Shown: positions 9,929 through 19,097, numbered from the stretch's first letter. The stretch is DNA of 64,000 nt from Planctomycetota bacterium (GCA_014237855.1 JABACD010000003.1:1-64000), one strand, 5' to 3'. The notes: generated by a model not told the origin, from the sequence alone. Program-made: numbers and translations.

Positions 9929-11347
9929 ATGCGCAAGACCCTGATCAGTTACGTCAAGCCGCACGTCCAAGAGGACCCGCTATCCATGGTTCTTGGCATC
10001 GGATATCTCGGTGCCGCGATGGAGAAGAACGAGCTCCCTGTGGAGCTGGCAGACGAGCGAATCCTCAAGGATTCCGACATGCGTGCGGCCATTGACCGCA
10101 ACGACATCATCGGCTTTGGTGCCCTGACGCCAAACATCCGTCGCGCCGTCGTCTGGGCCAAGTACGCGAAGGAGCAGGGCAAGACGACCGTGATGGGCGG
10201 ACCCCACGCATCAGTGGACCCGAACATCTTCCTCGACAGTGGCCACTTTGACTTCGTGCTCAAGGGTGAGGCTGAGGAAACCCTGCCTCAGTTCGTACGG
10301 GCCTACGAGGGTGGCTGTGAACATGAGCTGGGCGCAGTCCCCGGCCTCTCGGCGATCAAGGATGGCGAGGTATTCATCGACAACCCCGCGCCGCCCCTGA
10401 TCAAGAAGCTCGACGAGCTGGCTCCGCCGGCGCGCCACCTGCTTCCGATGGAGAGCTACTTCAAGGCCAACCCCGAGAAGCTGATCTACGTGTTCACCAC
10501 CCGGGGATGCCCCTTCAAGTGCATCTTCTGCCAGAAAGAACTCACGGGGCGTGGCTTCCGTGTGCGCTCGAACGAGCTGATCGTTGATGAGATCGAGCAC
10601 GTCGTGAAGACCTACGACCCGAAGGTCATCCTCTTCGTGGACGAGATCCTCACCCTGCGCAAGAAGCGCATCCACGAGATGTGCGACGAGATCATTCGCC
10701 GAGGCATCAAGTTCGAGTGGATTGCCAACACCCGCGCAGACTGCGTCGACTACCCGCTGCTCAAGCACATGCACCGTGCCGGTTGCCGACGCATCTACTA
10801 CGGATGGGAGTCCGGTAGCCAGCACATGCTGGACGTGCTCAAGAAGGACCTGACCCCCGAGGAGATCATCGAGGCTGCCAAGATGACTCGCCGGGCTGGT
10901 ATCTGGGCCAAGGTCTACCTGATCGTGGGCAACCCCGGAGAGACCAAGCAGGACATCGAGGAGACCGAGAAGGTGCTGAGACTCGGCGGACCGGACCTGG
11001 TGAGAATCTCGGTGTTCAACCCCTTGGTCGGTACAGAATCCTGGGATGGATACCTGGCCAACATCGACGTCGAGGACCTGCGCGAGAATTACGTCTCTTC
11101 GAACCGCTCCGCCTATCGGCACGAGAACTTCAGTGGCCTGGAGCTCGAGGAGCTGCGCAAGGACATGGTCCGCCGCTACGAGCGCTGGTACTACGCCTAC
11201 CCGCAGCGCGCCAAGCGCTTCATGGAGCGCGCGATGTACTACATGGAGAACCCGAAGTACGGGCGCAAGCGCCTGGGGCGCGCCGTTGGCCTGGTGAAGG
11301 CACCGAAGAGCTCCAACGTGATGCAGCAGGTGCGGGCTGCCGAGTAG
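9929..11347 (+). CDS. B12-binding domain radical SAM protein
   Basis: This 472-aa protein has an N-terminal cobalamin-binding-like Rossmann domain (residues ~1-125, with GGPHASVDP in the usual place). A radical SAM domain follows with the cluster-binding CxxxCxxC at Cys194, Cys198 and Cys201 (TRGCPFKCIFC). This architecture is that of class B radical SAM enzymes, which methylate or rearrange unactivated carbons, and also of many uncharacterised members in glycan and lipid clusters. The substrate is unknown; the location between a flippase and an acyltransferase suggests a modified sugar or lipid. A strong hairpin at 11375-11407 follows it. Confidence 0.88.
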   Translation: MRKTLISYVKPHVQEDPLSMVLGIGYLGAAMEKNELPVELADERILKDSDMRAAIDRNDIIGFGALTPNIRRAVVWAKYAKEQGKTTVMGGPHASVDPNIFLDSGHFDFVLKGEAEETLPQFVRAYEGGCEHELGAVPGLSAIKDGEVFIDNPAPPLIKKLDELAPPARHLLPMESYFKANPEKLIYVFTTRGCPFKCIFCQKELTGRGFRVRSNELIVDEIEHVVKTYDPKVILFVDEILTLRKKRIHEMCDEIIRRGIKFEWIANTRADCVDYPLLKHMHRAGCRRIYYGWESGSQHMLDVLKKDLTPEEIIEAAKMTRRAGIWAKVYLIVGNPGETKQDIEETEKVLRLGGPDLVRISVFNPLVGTESWDGYLANIDVEDLRENYVSSNRSAYRHENFSGLELEELRKDMVRRYERWYYAYPQRAKRFMERAMYYMENPKYGRKRLGRAVGLVKAPKSSNVMQQVRAAE

Positions 11348-11374
11348 GCAGATTTCCTCGCGAGAGCAAGTTCA

Positions 11375-11407
11375 GACGGGCCGGATCGCCTCGCGATCCG
11401 GCCCGTC
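11375..11407 (+). terminator. Hairpin terminator after the radical SAM gene
   Basis: Arms 11375-11388 (gacgggccggatcg) and 11394-11407 are perfectly complementary over 14 bp around a 5-base loop. It starts 27 bases after the radical SAM stop codon. No clear T-run follows. Confidence 0.65.
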
Positions 11408-11499
11408 CTGCATTGGATGGGCCAGACCGGGGTAGATGCTTTGCCATACTCACTATTTCAGCGGTGACACCCCTTGGTGGGGCGCTACCCTCTCCTGCA

Positions 11500-12609
11500 G
11501 TGACTTCCATCGATAAAGACCCTCAGGAGCTCTTCGCGATCGGCCTGTGCGGACCGCAAGAGCGTGAGGAGCAGGCGAGCCTCTTCAACGCCTGCTTCAA
11601 GAAATCCCTCGACGCCGAGGCCTTGCGCTGGCGATACGATCAGAATCCCCATGGTGCTGCCGTGAGCCTGCTCGCGCGGCCTGGGAGTGATGCCGGGGTC
11701 TGTGGCTATGCCTGTTCACCACGCCTGGCCTTGTGTCGAGGCGAGCACAAGAGCCTGGCTCCGATCGGCCAGACCGGTGACGTGATGACTCATCCGGACT
11801 GGCGAAAGCGCGGGATCTTCAGTCAGCTCGATAGGCGTTGCATGGAGGAGACCGCTCGGCTCGGTTGGCCAATCGTCTTCGGCCTGCCCAATCGACGCTC
11901 GGCGCACATCTTTCTGAAGCTCGGGTGGGAGCAGATCGGAAAGATCCGGCCATGGACCTTCGTGATCCGAGCGACATCGGTTGCTCGGGCGAAGCGGCGG
12001 GTGGACGGACGCTGGCGTGCATTTCGCATTCGTGCTGACCAGCGCAAGGGGGCCAAGGCCCGCACCCGCCTGCGGGGGATCACCGAGGGCCTGTTCGGTG
12101 TTCGCCGAATCTCCAGATTCGACGACCAGGTCGAGCAGCTATCGAAGGCGGTCGAGGCTGGATTCGACTTCATGGTCCGCAGGGATGCGGCCTACTTGAA
12201 CTGGCGGTTCATTGATAACACCGCTCGCCTGCACACTTCGCTGGGCATCTACCGGACTGATGGAGAGCTCGCCGCCTACGTGATCGTTCAATCGCCCAGG
12301 GAGGGAGAGGTTGTCGGTTACCTGGTAGACGTGCTGGCGAAGGATGAGGCTGCCCTGGCCCAGGCCCTCGAGGCTGGACTCGCTCATCTGGAGGCAGCCG
12401 GGGCTGAGCTGGTGCAGTCCACGGCCATCGACGGCAGCTGGTGGAGTGCCAAGCTGGCCGGGGCGGGCTTTCAACCTCCACGTAAGGAGAACCACTTGAT
12501 TGTGATTCTCTACACTCATGATGCATACCATCCCCTGGCTCGGGCTGCACGTGACGCCAGCTGCTGGTATCTCACGGATGGGGACCGCGACGACGAGACG
12601 ATGGGGTGA
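11500..12609 (+). CDS. GNAT family N-acyltransferase
   Basis: Residues around GQTGDVMTHPDWRKRGIFS contain the GNAT acetyl-CoA binding motif A (V-x-x-x-x-R-x-R-G-I), followed by the characteristic P-N-x-x-S-x-x-I-F-x-K-L-G-W. This subgroup of ~370-aa GNAT proteins recurs in exopolysaccharide clusters and probably acylates an amino sugar or similar group. The reading frame is open back to a TTG at 11413. I prefer the GTG at 11500 because conserved sequence starts there, although no good ribosome binding site supports either. The gene is followed by the deacetylase 10 bp downstream, an opposite chemistry on N-acyl groups. Function is certain at family level only. Confidence 0.75.
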   Translation: MTSIDKDPQELFAIGLCGPQEREEQASLFNACFKKSLDAEALRWRYDQNPHGAAVSLLARPGSDAGVCGYACSPRLALCRGEHKSLAPIGQTGDVMTHPDWRKRGIFSQLDRRCMEETARLGWPIVFGLPNRRSAHIFLKLGWEQIGKIRPWTFVIRATSVARAKRRVDGRWRAFRIRADQRKGAKARTRLRGITEGLFGVRRISRFDDQVEQLSKAVEAGFDFMVRRDAAYLNWRFIDNTARLHTSLGIYRTDGELAAYVIVQSPREGEVVGYLVDVLAKDEAALAQALEAGLAHLEAAGAELVQSTAIDGSWWSAKLAGAGFQPPRKENHLIVILYTHDAYHPLARAARDASCWYLTDGDRDDETMG

Positions 12610-12619
12610 AGAAGGAACC

Positions 12620-13672
12620 ATGAAGCACAAGCTCAAGATGACCGTACGTGAGGCCTGGGCCCGCCTGCTCTACCACACGGGGCTTCACATCCTTGTGAAT
12701 CGCCTCATGCCGAGGCGGTTGACGATCTTGACCTCTCACTGCGTCGCCCACGAGAGCAACGCCTTCCTTCCACCGGACATGAAGATCGAGGCCTCGAGGT
12801 TGAAGCAGCTCCTGGCCTGGTTCGGGCGGCACTACGACTGGGTCAGTGTTGGAGATGGCTGGAATCGACTCCAAGAGGGCGCGGGGCGCTCGATGGTTGT
12901 GCTCTCCATGGATGATGGTTACCACGACAATCTGGAGGCGCTGCTACCGATCCTGAAGGACCACGATGCAACAGCGACTATCTACCTGGAGAGTCGCCCC
13001 CTCAGTGGCCAATCACTCAACTGGACCCACAAGTTCTTCTGGTTGTTGGCACGAATCAGCCACCGGGAGCTGGTTGAGCGCTACGTGGCCATTTCCCAGG
13101 ACGAGGTCGCCTGCCAGCGCTTGCAGACCGTGCTGGGGGAGGAGGGGAGGTTGACCTACACCTTGAAGAAGGTTCTCAAGTACGAGGCTGATCAGGTAGA
13201 CGTGGACTCAACCCTGACGGCTATCTTCGTCGAGCATGGCGGCGATGAGCCGGCACTCTGCCAGGGGCTCTACCTCTCCTGGAGTGATGCACTGGCGCTG
13301 AAGGAGGCTGGTGTCGAGCTGGGAGGCCACACGATTCATCACTACGTCTTGTCCGGTCTGGATGCGGAAGGTCAACAGCTCGAGGTTGGTCGTGGACGAG
13401 AGCAACTCGAAGAACGTCTGGGGCCCCTCGAGAGCTTCGCCTATCCCTTCGGTCGCATGTGGGACTGGAATCGGGACTCTCAGGAAGCCGTGCGCAGCGC
13501 AGGCTTTGTCACGGCGACCACGACCCATGCTGGTACGAATACCAGTAGTACGGACCCAACTCGCCTTGCGCGTTGGATGATCGAAGACAGCACGCCCATG
13601 CACCTCTTGGCCTGTGAGGCCTGTGGCGGTTTCGAGCTGCTGCGGAAGTTTGGCCTGGATCTTTCGGAGTAG
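12620..13672 (+). CDS. Polysaccharide deacetylase family protein (NodB-like)
   Basis: A 350-aa protein with NodB-homology features. Residues 93-103 read VVLSMDDGYHD, with the Asp-Asp pair (98-99) that supplies the catalytic base and a metal ligand. GGHTIHH gives the metal-binding His motif, and YPFG is also present. Such enzymes remove N- or O-acetyl groups from polysaccharides or peptidoglycan. The ATG at 12620 is chosen over upstream in-frame ATGs because it has a GAAGGA ribosome site and does not overlap the preceding gene. No signal peptide is visible, so it probably acts in the cytoplasm on a lipid-linked precursor. Confidence 0.82.
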   Translation: MKHKLKMTVREAWARLLYHTGLHILVNRLMPRRLTILTSHCVAHESNAFLPPDMKIEASRLKQLLAWFGRHYDWVSVGDGWNRLQEGAGRSMVVLSMDDGYHDNLEALLPILKDHDATATIYLESRPLSGQSLNWTHKFFWLLARISHRELVERYVAISQDEVACQRLQTVLGEEGRLTYTLKKVLKYEADQVDVDSTLTAIFVEHGGDEPALCQGLYLSWSDALALKEAGVELGGHTIHHYVLSGLDAEGQQLEVGRGREQLEERLGPLESFAYPFGRMWDWNRDSQEAVRSAGFVTATTTHAGTNTSSTDPTRLARWMIEDSTPMHLLACEACGGFELLRKFGLDLSE

Positions 13673-13719
13673 CAGATGATGTGCGCCCACGAGCGCCACC
13701 GATTTGAGGAGAGTCAGAA

Positions 13720-14961
13720 ATGCAAAGCGAATCGAAGAATGAGAAGGTCATCGCCATCCTCGCGACCCTGGACACCAAGGGCCAGGAGACGGCATTTCTC
13801 AAGGAGAGAGTCGAGGCTCTCGGAGCCCGTGCGCTGCTGATCGATATCGGGGTGGTCGGCGAGCCCGGGACAGCTGCTGATCTCTCCCGAGAAGAAGTGG
13901 CGAGATCGGGTGGTATGGCCCTGCCGGAGCTGCTGCAGGACGTGACGCGTCAGAAGGCGTCACCGGTGATGATTGCAGGGGCGACGAAACTCCTGCAGGG
14001 ACTTCTGGCGGAGGGAAAGGTGCATGCAGTGCTGGGACTCGGCGGAACCCAGGGGACCTCCAATTGCTGCACCATCATGCAGGCCTTGCCCTATGGCCTT
14101 CCAAAGATCATGGTCTCGACGGTTGCTGCCGGAGATACCTCGGCCTTCGTCGGCATCAAGGACATCACCATGATGTTCTCGGTGAGCGACATCCTCGGGC
14201 TCAACCCACTGACCTGCAAGATCCTTGCGAACGCTGCTGGCGCAGCGGTGGGTATGTCGAACTCCGGTGCAGAACTCGATGTGCGGGGTTCGGGGGAGAA
14301 GCCGGTGATCGGGATGACGAACCTGGGCGTCCTGACCGAGGGTGCCAATATAGCCTTGCGCCTCTTCGAGGAAGCTGGCTACCAGGTGATCGTGTTTCAC
14401 GCTGTCGGGTCGGGTGGCAACGCCATGGAGCAGATGATGAAGGAGGGCATCATCGGCGCAGTCTTCGACTATGCGCTGGGAGAGATCGCTGATGAGGTGT
14501 TCTCCGGATTGCGCGCTGGAGGTGACGAGCGGCTGACCGTTGCCGGGGATCTTGGTCTTCCCCAGGTCATCACACCCGGGGGGGCTGATCACCTTGGATT
14601 CCTGGTGGAGCCCAACACGGTTCCTGAGCGCTGGGCGGATCACAAGGTGGTCTTTCACAACCCGATCATTCTTGCTCCGCGTGTGAATGCAGAGGAGATG
14701 CGCATGGTTGCGCGAGAGACTGCGAGGAGGCTCCAGCACACGCGTGGTAGGGCGTTCTTTCTCGTGCCGGAACGCAGCTTCAGCAGATACGGCCTCGCAG
14801 ACGGCCCGTTGCATGATCCCGAGGCCGATGCCGCCTTCGTGGACGAGCTGGAGGGCCTCTTGCCTGAGGGCATCGAGCTGGTGAAGGTCGATGCAGATGC
14901 CGAATCCTCGGTCTTCGTTGAGGAGGCCGTCAGGCGCCTGATTCAGCTGATCGAGGCCTAG
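13720..14961 (+). CDS. UPF0261 / Tm-1-like ATP-binding domain protein
   Basis: This 413-aa protein matches the UPF0261 family, whose plant member is the tomato-mosaic resistance protein Tm-1. The opening IAILATLDTKGQETAFLKE, the segment LGLGGTQGTSNC, and the C-terminal region around PGGADHLGFL are typical. Bacterial members have no settled biochemical role. GAGGAG at 13706-13711 precedes the ATG at 13720, so the start is firm. It follows the deacetylase by 47 bp, yet no member of this family is known to me in glycan synthesis, so cotranscription may be incidental. Confidence 0.85.
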   Translation: MQSESKNEKVIAILATLDTKGQETAFLKERVEALGARALLIDIGVVGEPGTAADLSREEVARSGGMALPELLQDVTRQKASPVMIAGATKLLQGLLAEGKVHAVLGLGGTQGTSNCCTIMQALPYGLPKIMVSTVAAGDTSAFVGIKDITMMFSVSDILGLNPLTCKILANAAGAAVGMSNSGAELDVRGSGEKPVIGMTNLGVLTEGANIALRLFEEAGYQVIVFHAVGSGGNAMEQMMKEGIIGAVFDYALGEIADEVFSGLRAGGDERLTVAGDLGLPQVITPGGADHLGFLVEPNTVPERWADHKVVFHNPIILAPRVNAEEMRMVARETARRLQHTRGRAFFLVPERSFSRYGLADGPLHDPEADAAFVDELEGLLPEGIELVKVDADAESSVFVEEAVRRLIQLIEA

Positions 14962-14991
14962 CTGGGGCGGGGCCCCGGAGTCATCCTGGGC

Positions 14992-15123
14992 TCAGAACAG
15001 GTCGTAGTGGAACTCTCCGTCTCCGTAGTCCCCTTCAAGCAGGATCAGCATGCTCACACCGAGCAAGATCAGCAGGAAGGGGGCCAGAATCCAGATCCAG
15101 TACTCTTTTAGGAAGCTGCCCAT
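14992..15123 (-). CDS. 43-aa single-pass membrane microprotein, DUF5989-like
   Basis: An ATG at 15123 opens a 43-residue frame, MGSFLKEYWIWILAPFLLIL followed by a second hydrophobic run and ending GEFHYDLF. It has a short charged N-terminus, one long membrane segment (residues ~8-29) and an acidic tail. The general plan, and the aromatic -Y-x-L-F terminus, resemble the small DUF5989 proteins found beside carbamoyltransferases (ending APFIYTLF). The SGNH gene upstream on the same strand ends in just such a domain. It lies 303 bp beyond that gene's stop and converges with the UPF0261 gene, 30 bp away. Family membership is inferred from layout. Confidence 0.6.
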   Translation of the reverse strand: MGSFLKEYWIWILAPFLLILLGVSMLILLEGDYGDGEFHYDLF

Positions 15124-15426
15124 GGGGGATGTCGAGGTCGGGGGTCAGGTAGGAGTTCGAGCCGGCAGTAGCCCGGCAACGTGATAGTACCCCTGAATTT
15201 CACCGTTGGGCCTCCCAATCAGCTCCGCTTTGAGTCACAGGAGCCCCAGGAGCCCGTCTGACACGAGTTTGGAGCACGCGGGGTCAAGGCTCGAGACCTG
15301 TCCAGGCCTTCCGCAGGGCGGGGCTCGGCTCAGCTCATGGCCCACGGCGAGGAAGCAGCAGAGTAGCCATCGCAACTCCGCTGGCCGACCGGGGCACTGG
15401 AGGCACGCCGGCTTGGAGGAGGTGCC
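15124..15426. other. Intergenic region without a recognised gene
   Basis: This 303-bp gap separates the SGNH-DUF5989 gene from the microprotein on the same strand. No convincing coding frame, RNA or strong hairpin was found, and no promoter with both boxes could be identified. The microprotein may therefore have its own weak promoter here or depend on read-through. Confidence 0.4.
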
Positions 15427-17016
15427 CTAGAACAGCGTGTAGATGAAGGGGGCCACCAGCGGAGACGAGGCTGCAACCACGAGCAGTGAACCAATGGTCA
15501 TCAAGACGACCACGAGGGGCATCAGGTACCAGTGCCCACGCAGGGTGAAGGACTTGAAGAGCTCCAGGATCGTGCCCATGCGGCGACCGATCTTGTAGAG
15601 AATGAAGCCCACCAGCCAGAGCACAAAGAGGATGAGCAGGCCACGGCCAACGGACGGCGGCATCAGGTCGAGCAGCTCACTACCTCCAATCACGATTCCG
15701 AAGATCGCCCCGAGCATCGCACCGACCTTGAGGGGTGGGAGCCACTTGGGTTCGTCCTTGTAGTTCAGGAAGTAGATCGTCGTGAGCAAGATCCATAGTC
15801 CCATGAACCAGCGAGTCCAGGCGGGCGGACCGCTGGCGGGCGCTTGCGCGACAGCGAGGATCACTTCCTCGAAGCTGGCCTCTGAGCTGGCTGCATGGTC
15901 AGCGGGGAACACTTCAAGTTCCTCCAGGGAGCGGACGAGGAAGCTTGAGAAGGCAAGGTTTCCCGCTGGGTTGAGGTGCCAATCCTGGCTGTAGTACATC
16001 GACTCCCCAGTCTCGGCCATGGCATCCTTGAGTGCCTGGCGTGAGTCCACGGCATCAATGCCCTCGAGTCGGCAGAGCTCGAGCATGGTCTCCACTGGGC
16101 CATCGGGACGCCAGTCGTCTCGATCGGTTATCCCCAGGGCACCCGGTCCGAACTTGTCGGCATAAGCCTCGTCGATGGCACTGTGCGAGGGAATTGGGGC
16201 AACGACGAGCCTGGCCCCGAGCTGGTCGCAGGTGAGCTTGAGTGCGCGCAGGGCTCCTTGAGTGCGGGTGACCGAGTCGGTGACGAAGCCAGCGGGCGGC
16301 ATCACCAGTGGGCCGAACTCGCTCAGGATGGGGCGGGATGCCTGCTCCGGCTGATACCGATGCCCCTGGGGGCCCTTGCCAAAGATCTTGTGCAGGAAGT
16401 TGGCCACGGCCCACCGTTTCTCCGCGCCACCCTTGCCGGGGTCACTGAAGGGGCCGGCGTGATCGAGCGTGCCATCGGCGTCGAAACGCGGCTTGGGCTT
16501 GCCAAAGTACTCGGTCTGGCTGTTCCAGTAGATGTCATTGTCGTAAGGGAACAGCAGGACGAGGTCCGGCTGGAAGGCCTCGCCGTTCTCCATCAGCCAG
16601 ACGGTCTCCTGGTCGGTGGAGTATCCCTCGGTACCGGTGTTGATGACGTCTACTCGGCGACCCTCCGCGTTCCAGTAGCCTTCCAGCTGGTCGACGAAGA
16701 GGTCGTGCCTATCCACGGTGAAGCCCAGCGTGAAGGAGTCCCCCAGGGCAATCACCCGAAATGTACCGGGTGGCTTGGAGGGGGAGTCCATCGGGTCGTC
16801 ACGGAGCCCCAGCTCGTTCACGTCGAAGGTGACATCGAACTCAGATGTTGAGCGATTCGTGGTCGAGTTCGGCTCCTTCACCCAGCCGAGCTTGTCGTCA
16901 AACTCGTTGAGGGTCTTGGTAGGGCCAAAGCCGAGCAGCCTCAGCCCTCCCTCGAAGACGGCAAGAGCCATGAGGAGGCTGACCAGAATGGCGAGCAGTA
17001 CATTGATGGCGCGCAT
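15427..17016 (-). CDS. Membrane-anchored SGNH hydrolase fused to a C-terminal DUF5989-like domain
   Basis: This 529-aa protein begins with a membrane anchor (residues ~4-21). An SGNH/GDSL-type domain follows: block I GDSF with Ser94, a Gly in TEGYSTDQE near 131, Asn160-Asp161 in block III, and Asp345/His347 in DWHLNP completing the triad. After about residue 400 come three or four membrane helices. The last 50 residues (480-529), ending SSPLVAPFIYTLF, match the small DUF5989 family, which is normally a separate gene next to carbamoyltransferases. The fusion is what is odd. SGNH enzymes in such loci are usually thought to add or remove acyl groups on surface glycans. The gene starts 23 bp after the carbamoyltransferase stop and belongs to its operon. 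Confidence 0.82.
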   Translation of the reverse strand: MRAINVLLAILVSLLMALAVFEGGLRLLGFGPTKTLNEFDDKLGWVKEPNSTTNRSTSEFDVTFDVNELGLRDDPMDSPSKPPGTFRVIALGDSFTLGFTVDRHDLFVDQLEGYWNAEGRRVDVINTGTEGYSTDQETVWLMENGEAFQPDLVLLFPYDNDIYWNSQTEYFGKPKPRFDADGTLDHAGPFSDPGKGGAEKRWAVANFLHKIFGKGPQGHRYQPEQASRPILSEFGPLVMPPAGFVTDSVTRTQGALRALKLTCDQLGARLVVAPIPSHSAIDEAYADKFGPGALGITDRDDWRPDGPVETMLELCRLEGIDAVDSRQALKDAMAETGESMYYSQDWHLNPAGNLAFSSFLVRSLEELEVFPADHAASSEASFEEVILAVAQAPASGPPAWTRWFMGLWILLTTIYFLNYKDEPKWLPPLKVGAMLGAIFGIVIGGSELLDLMPPSVGRGLLILFVLWLVGFILYKIGRRMGTILELFKSFTLRGHWYLMPLVVVLMTIGSLLVVAASSPLVAPFIYTLF

Positions 17017-17039
17017 GGAAATCGTGTCTGGGGGCCCTC

Positions 17040-18830
17040 TTAGCTGACCATCGCCGTGACCGAATCTCCTTCGTGGCGAAGGTGGAAACGAGTGTCGGCA
17101 ATCTTCTTCTTCGCGTCGGCGCGAATGACGTAGTTATTCAGCAGTAGGAGGTCCATTCCCGACAGGCTGAAGGTGTTGAAGGCATGGCTGGGATGCTCGA
17201 CGATCGGTTCACCCTTCAGGTTGAACGAGGTGTTCATCACCACGGGGACTCCTGTTAGCTCGCCAAACCTCTCGATCATCCTGTGGTAGCCGGGATTGGT
17301 GTCCTTGTAGACGGTCTGCAGTCGACCGGACCCGTCTTCGTGGGTGATGGCCGGCAAGACATCCCGCTTGTCATCGCGTACAGGCGTCACGTAAAGCATG
17401 AATCGCGCCGGGAAGTGCTTCTGAGCCTCTGGGATCTCGAAGAACTCATTGGCTCGCTCTTCAAGCACGGAGGGGGCGAAGGGACGGAAGGCCTCGCGGA
17501 ACTTGATCTTGGCGTTCAGCTTCTCCTTCATCTCGGCCTTGCGGGGGTCCGCAATGATCGAGCGTGCGCCCAGGGCTCGCGGGCCCCACTCGAAGCGTCC
17601 GCGATACCAGCCGCAGACCATGCCGTCCACCAGGGACTGGGCGACGAAATCGAAGAACTCCTCGTCGTCCTCGAACTTCTCGAAGGCGATGTCATTGCGG
17701 GTGAGAAACTCCTCGATCTCCTCGTCCGAGTACTCCGAGCCCAGGTAGGCGTGATCGAGGGCAGGGCCACGTGGTTGGTCTAGAACGTGGTTGTAGGCCC
17801 AGTAGGCTGCACCCACACATCCTCCATCATCACCCGGAGCCGGATGGATGTAGACGTTCTCGAAGGGACCGTCGCGGAGAGTCTTGAAGTTGGCCACGGA
17901 GTTGAGGGCGACACCTCCGGCCAGGCAGAGGTTGTTGAGCCCTGTCAGCTCGTGCAGGTGGTTGGCCATCTTCATGATGACCTCTTCGGTCACCTTCTGA
18001 ATGGAGGCCGCCATGTCGCAGTAGTAGGGGTCCAGCGACTTGTCCTGCAGCTTGGGATCGCGAGGGGGCCTGCCGAAGTGCTCACCAAATGCCTCGGTCA
18101 GGGTGCTGTCTCGCGAGTAGTGATAGGCGAAGTACTTCATGTCGTGCCAGAGACTGCCGTCGTCTCCGACCTTGATGAGTTCGTAGATCTTGTCCACGTA
18201 CTTCGGCTCGCCGTAGGGGTGCATTCCCATCAGCTTGTACTCACCCTCGTTGATTTCGAAGCCGCAGTAGGCCGTGAAGGCCGAGTACAGCAATCCCAGC
18301 GAGTGGGGGAAGCGCATCTCCTTGATGACTTCGATCTTGTTGCCTCTCCCGACACCCATGGTCGAGGTGCTCCACTCTCCTGCGCCATCGATAGTGAGGA
18401 TGGCACTCTCCTCGAAGGGTGAGGTGTAGAAGCTGGAGGCTGCATGGGAGACATGGTGCTCAGCGAAGAGCAGCTTGGAGTTCGGTACTCCCATGCGCTT
18501 GCTCATCATGGACTTGATCCAGAGCTTGTCGGAGACCCAGCGCTGCATCGACTCGCGGAAGACTGCGGAGGAGCGCGGGAAGGTGGCCATGGCCGAGAGC
18601 AGCATGCGCTCGAACTTGATGAATGGCTTCTCGTAGAAGACCACGTAGTCCACGTCGTGGAGTGTGATCCCACCCATCTTGAGGACGAAGTCGATGGCCA
18701 GCTCTGGGAAGCCCGAGTCATGTTTGACTCGGCTGAAGCGCTCTTCTTCGGAGGCTGCAACCAGCTTGCCGTCTTGCACCAGGGCCGCGGAGGAGTCGTG
18801 GTAGTAGAAGGAGAGACCGAGGATGTTCAT
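17040..18830 (-). CDS. Carbamoyltransferase (NodU/CmcH family)
   Basis: A 596-aa protein with the family layout. The N-terminal Kae1/TsaD-like domain opens MNILGLSFYYHDSSAALV and carries EHHVSHAASSF, whose histidines bind the metal, and DGAGEWST, which binds nucleotide. The C-terminal domain holds GPRALGARSI. These enzymes make carbamoyl-adenylate from carbamoyl phosphate and ATP and pass the carbamoyl group to a hydroxyl of a sugar or natural product. The ATG at 18830 shares one base with the stop of the SxtJ-like gene (TGATG) and has AGGAGA upstream, so the two are translationally coupled. With the SGNH gene and nearby polysaccharide genes, the likely substrate is a surface glycan or its precursor. 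Confidence 0.93.
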   Translation of the reverse strand: MNILGLSFYYHDSSAALVQDGKLVAASEEERFSRVKHDSGFPELAIDFVLKMGGITLHDVDYVVFYEKPFIKFERMLLSAMATFPRSSAVFRESMQRWVSDKLWIKSMMSKRMGVPNSKLLFAEHHVSHAASSFYTSPFEESAILTIDGAGEWSTSTMGVGRGNKIEVIKEMRFPHSLGLLYSAFTAYCGFEINEGEYKLMGMHPYGEPKYVDKIYELIKVGDDGSLWHDMKYFAYHYSRDSTLTEAFGEHFGRPPRDPKLQDKSLDPYYCDMAASIQKVTEEVIMKMANHLHELTGLNNLCLAGGVALNSVANFKTLRDGPFENVYIHPAPGDDGGCVGAAYWAYNHVLDQPRGPALDHAYLGSEYSDEEIEEFLTRNDIAFEKFEDDEEFFDFVAQSLVDGMVCGWYRGRFEWGPRALGARSIIADPRKAEMKEKLNAKIKFREAFRPFAPSVLEERANEFFEIPEAQKHFPARFMLYVTPVRDDKRDVLPAITHEDGSGRLQTVYKDTNPGYHRMIERFGELTGVPVVMNTSFNLKGEPIVEHPSHAFNTFSLSGMDLLLLNNYVIRADAKKKIADTRFHLRHEGDSVTAMVS

Positions 18831-19039
18831 CAGTCTTGTCTCCTGGCGGCTTCGAGGCTGTCGTTTGCCGACGCCCACGTTGTCCAGTTGCCGCCCTTTT
18901 GCCGACGCAAATGGAGCGGATCCGCGACCAGGCGATAGAGAATCGCAAAGGGTCCGAGGAGCAGGAAGTAGAGCGCCGTAAGCAGCGTCCGGGACAACAT
19001 GGTCCCGAATCGCTCCGAGAACTGGAGGAAGGCTTTCAT
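18830..19039 (-). CDS. SxtJ-like small membrane protein
   Basis: A 69-aa protein starting MKAFLQFSERFGTMLSRTLL. One or two hydrophobic segments (residues ~16-38) end in FAILYRLVADPLHLRR, followed by GGNWTTW and ending in SLEAARRQD. This is the pattern of the SxtJ family, small membrane proteins named from the saxitoxin cluster and usually encoded beside carbamoyltransferases and SGNH/DUF5989 genes. Its biochemical role is unknown. It is the first gene of the operon and is coupled to the carbamoyltransferase by a TGATG overlap. Confidence 0.8.
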   Translation of the reverse strand: MKAFLQFSERFGTMLSRTLLTALYFLLLGPFAILYRLVADPLHLRRQKGGNWTTWASANDSLEAARRQD

Positions 19040-19097
19040 TCCGGGCAGGAGCAGACGTGGCTGGGGGTCTGCCGAGGGCCCCAGGAACGGATGTCTC

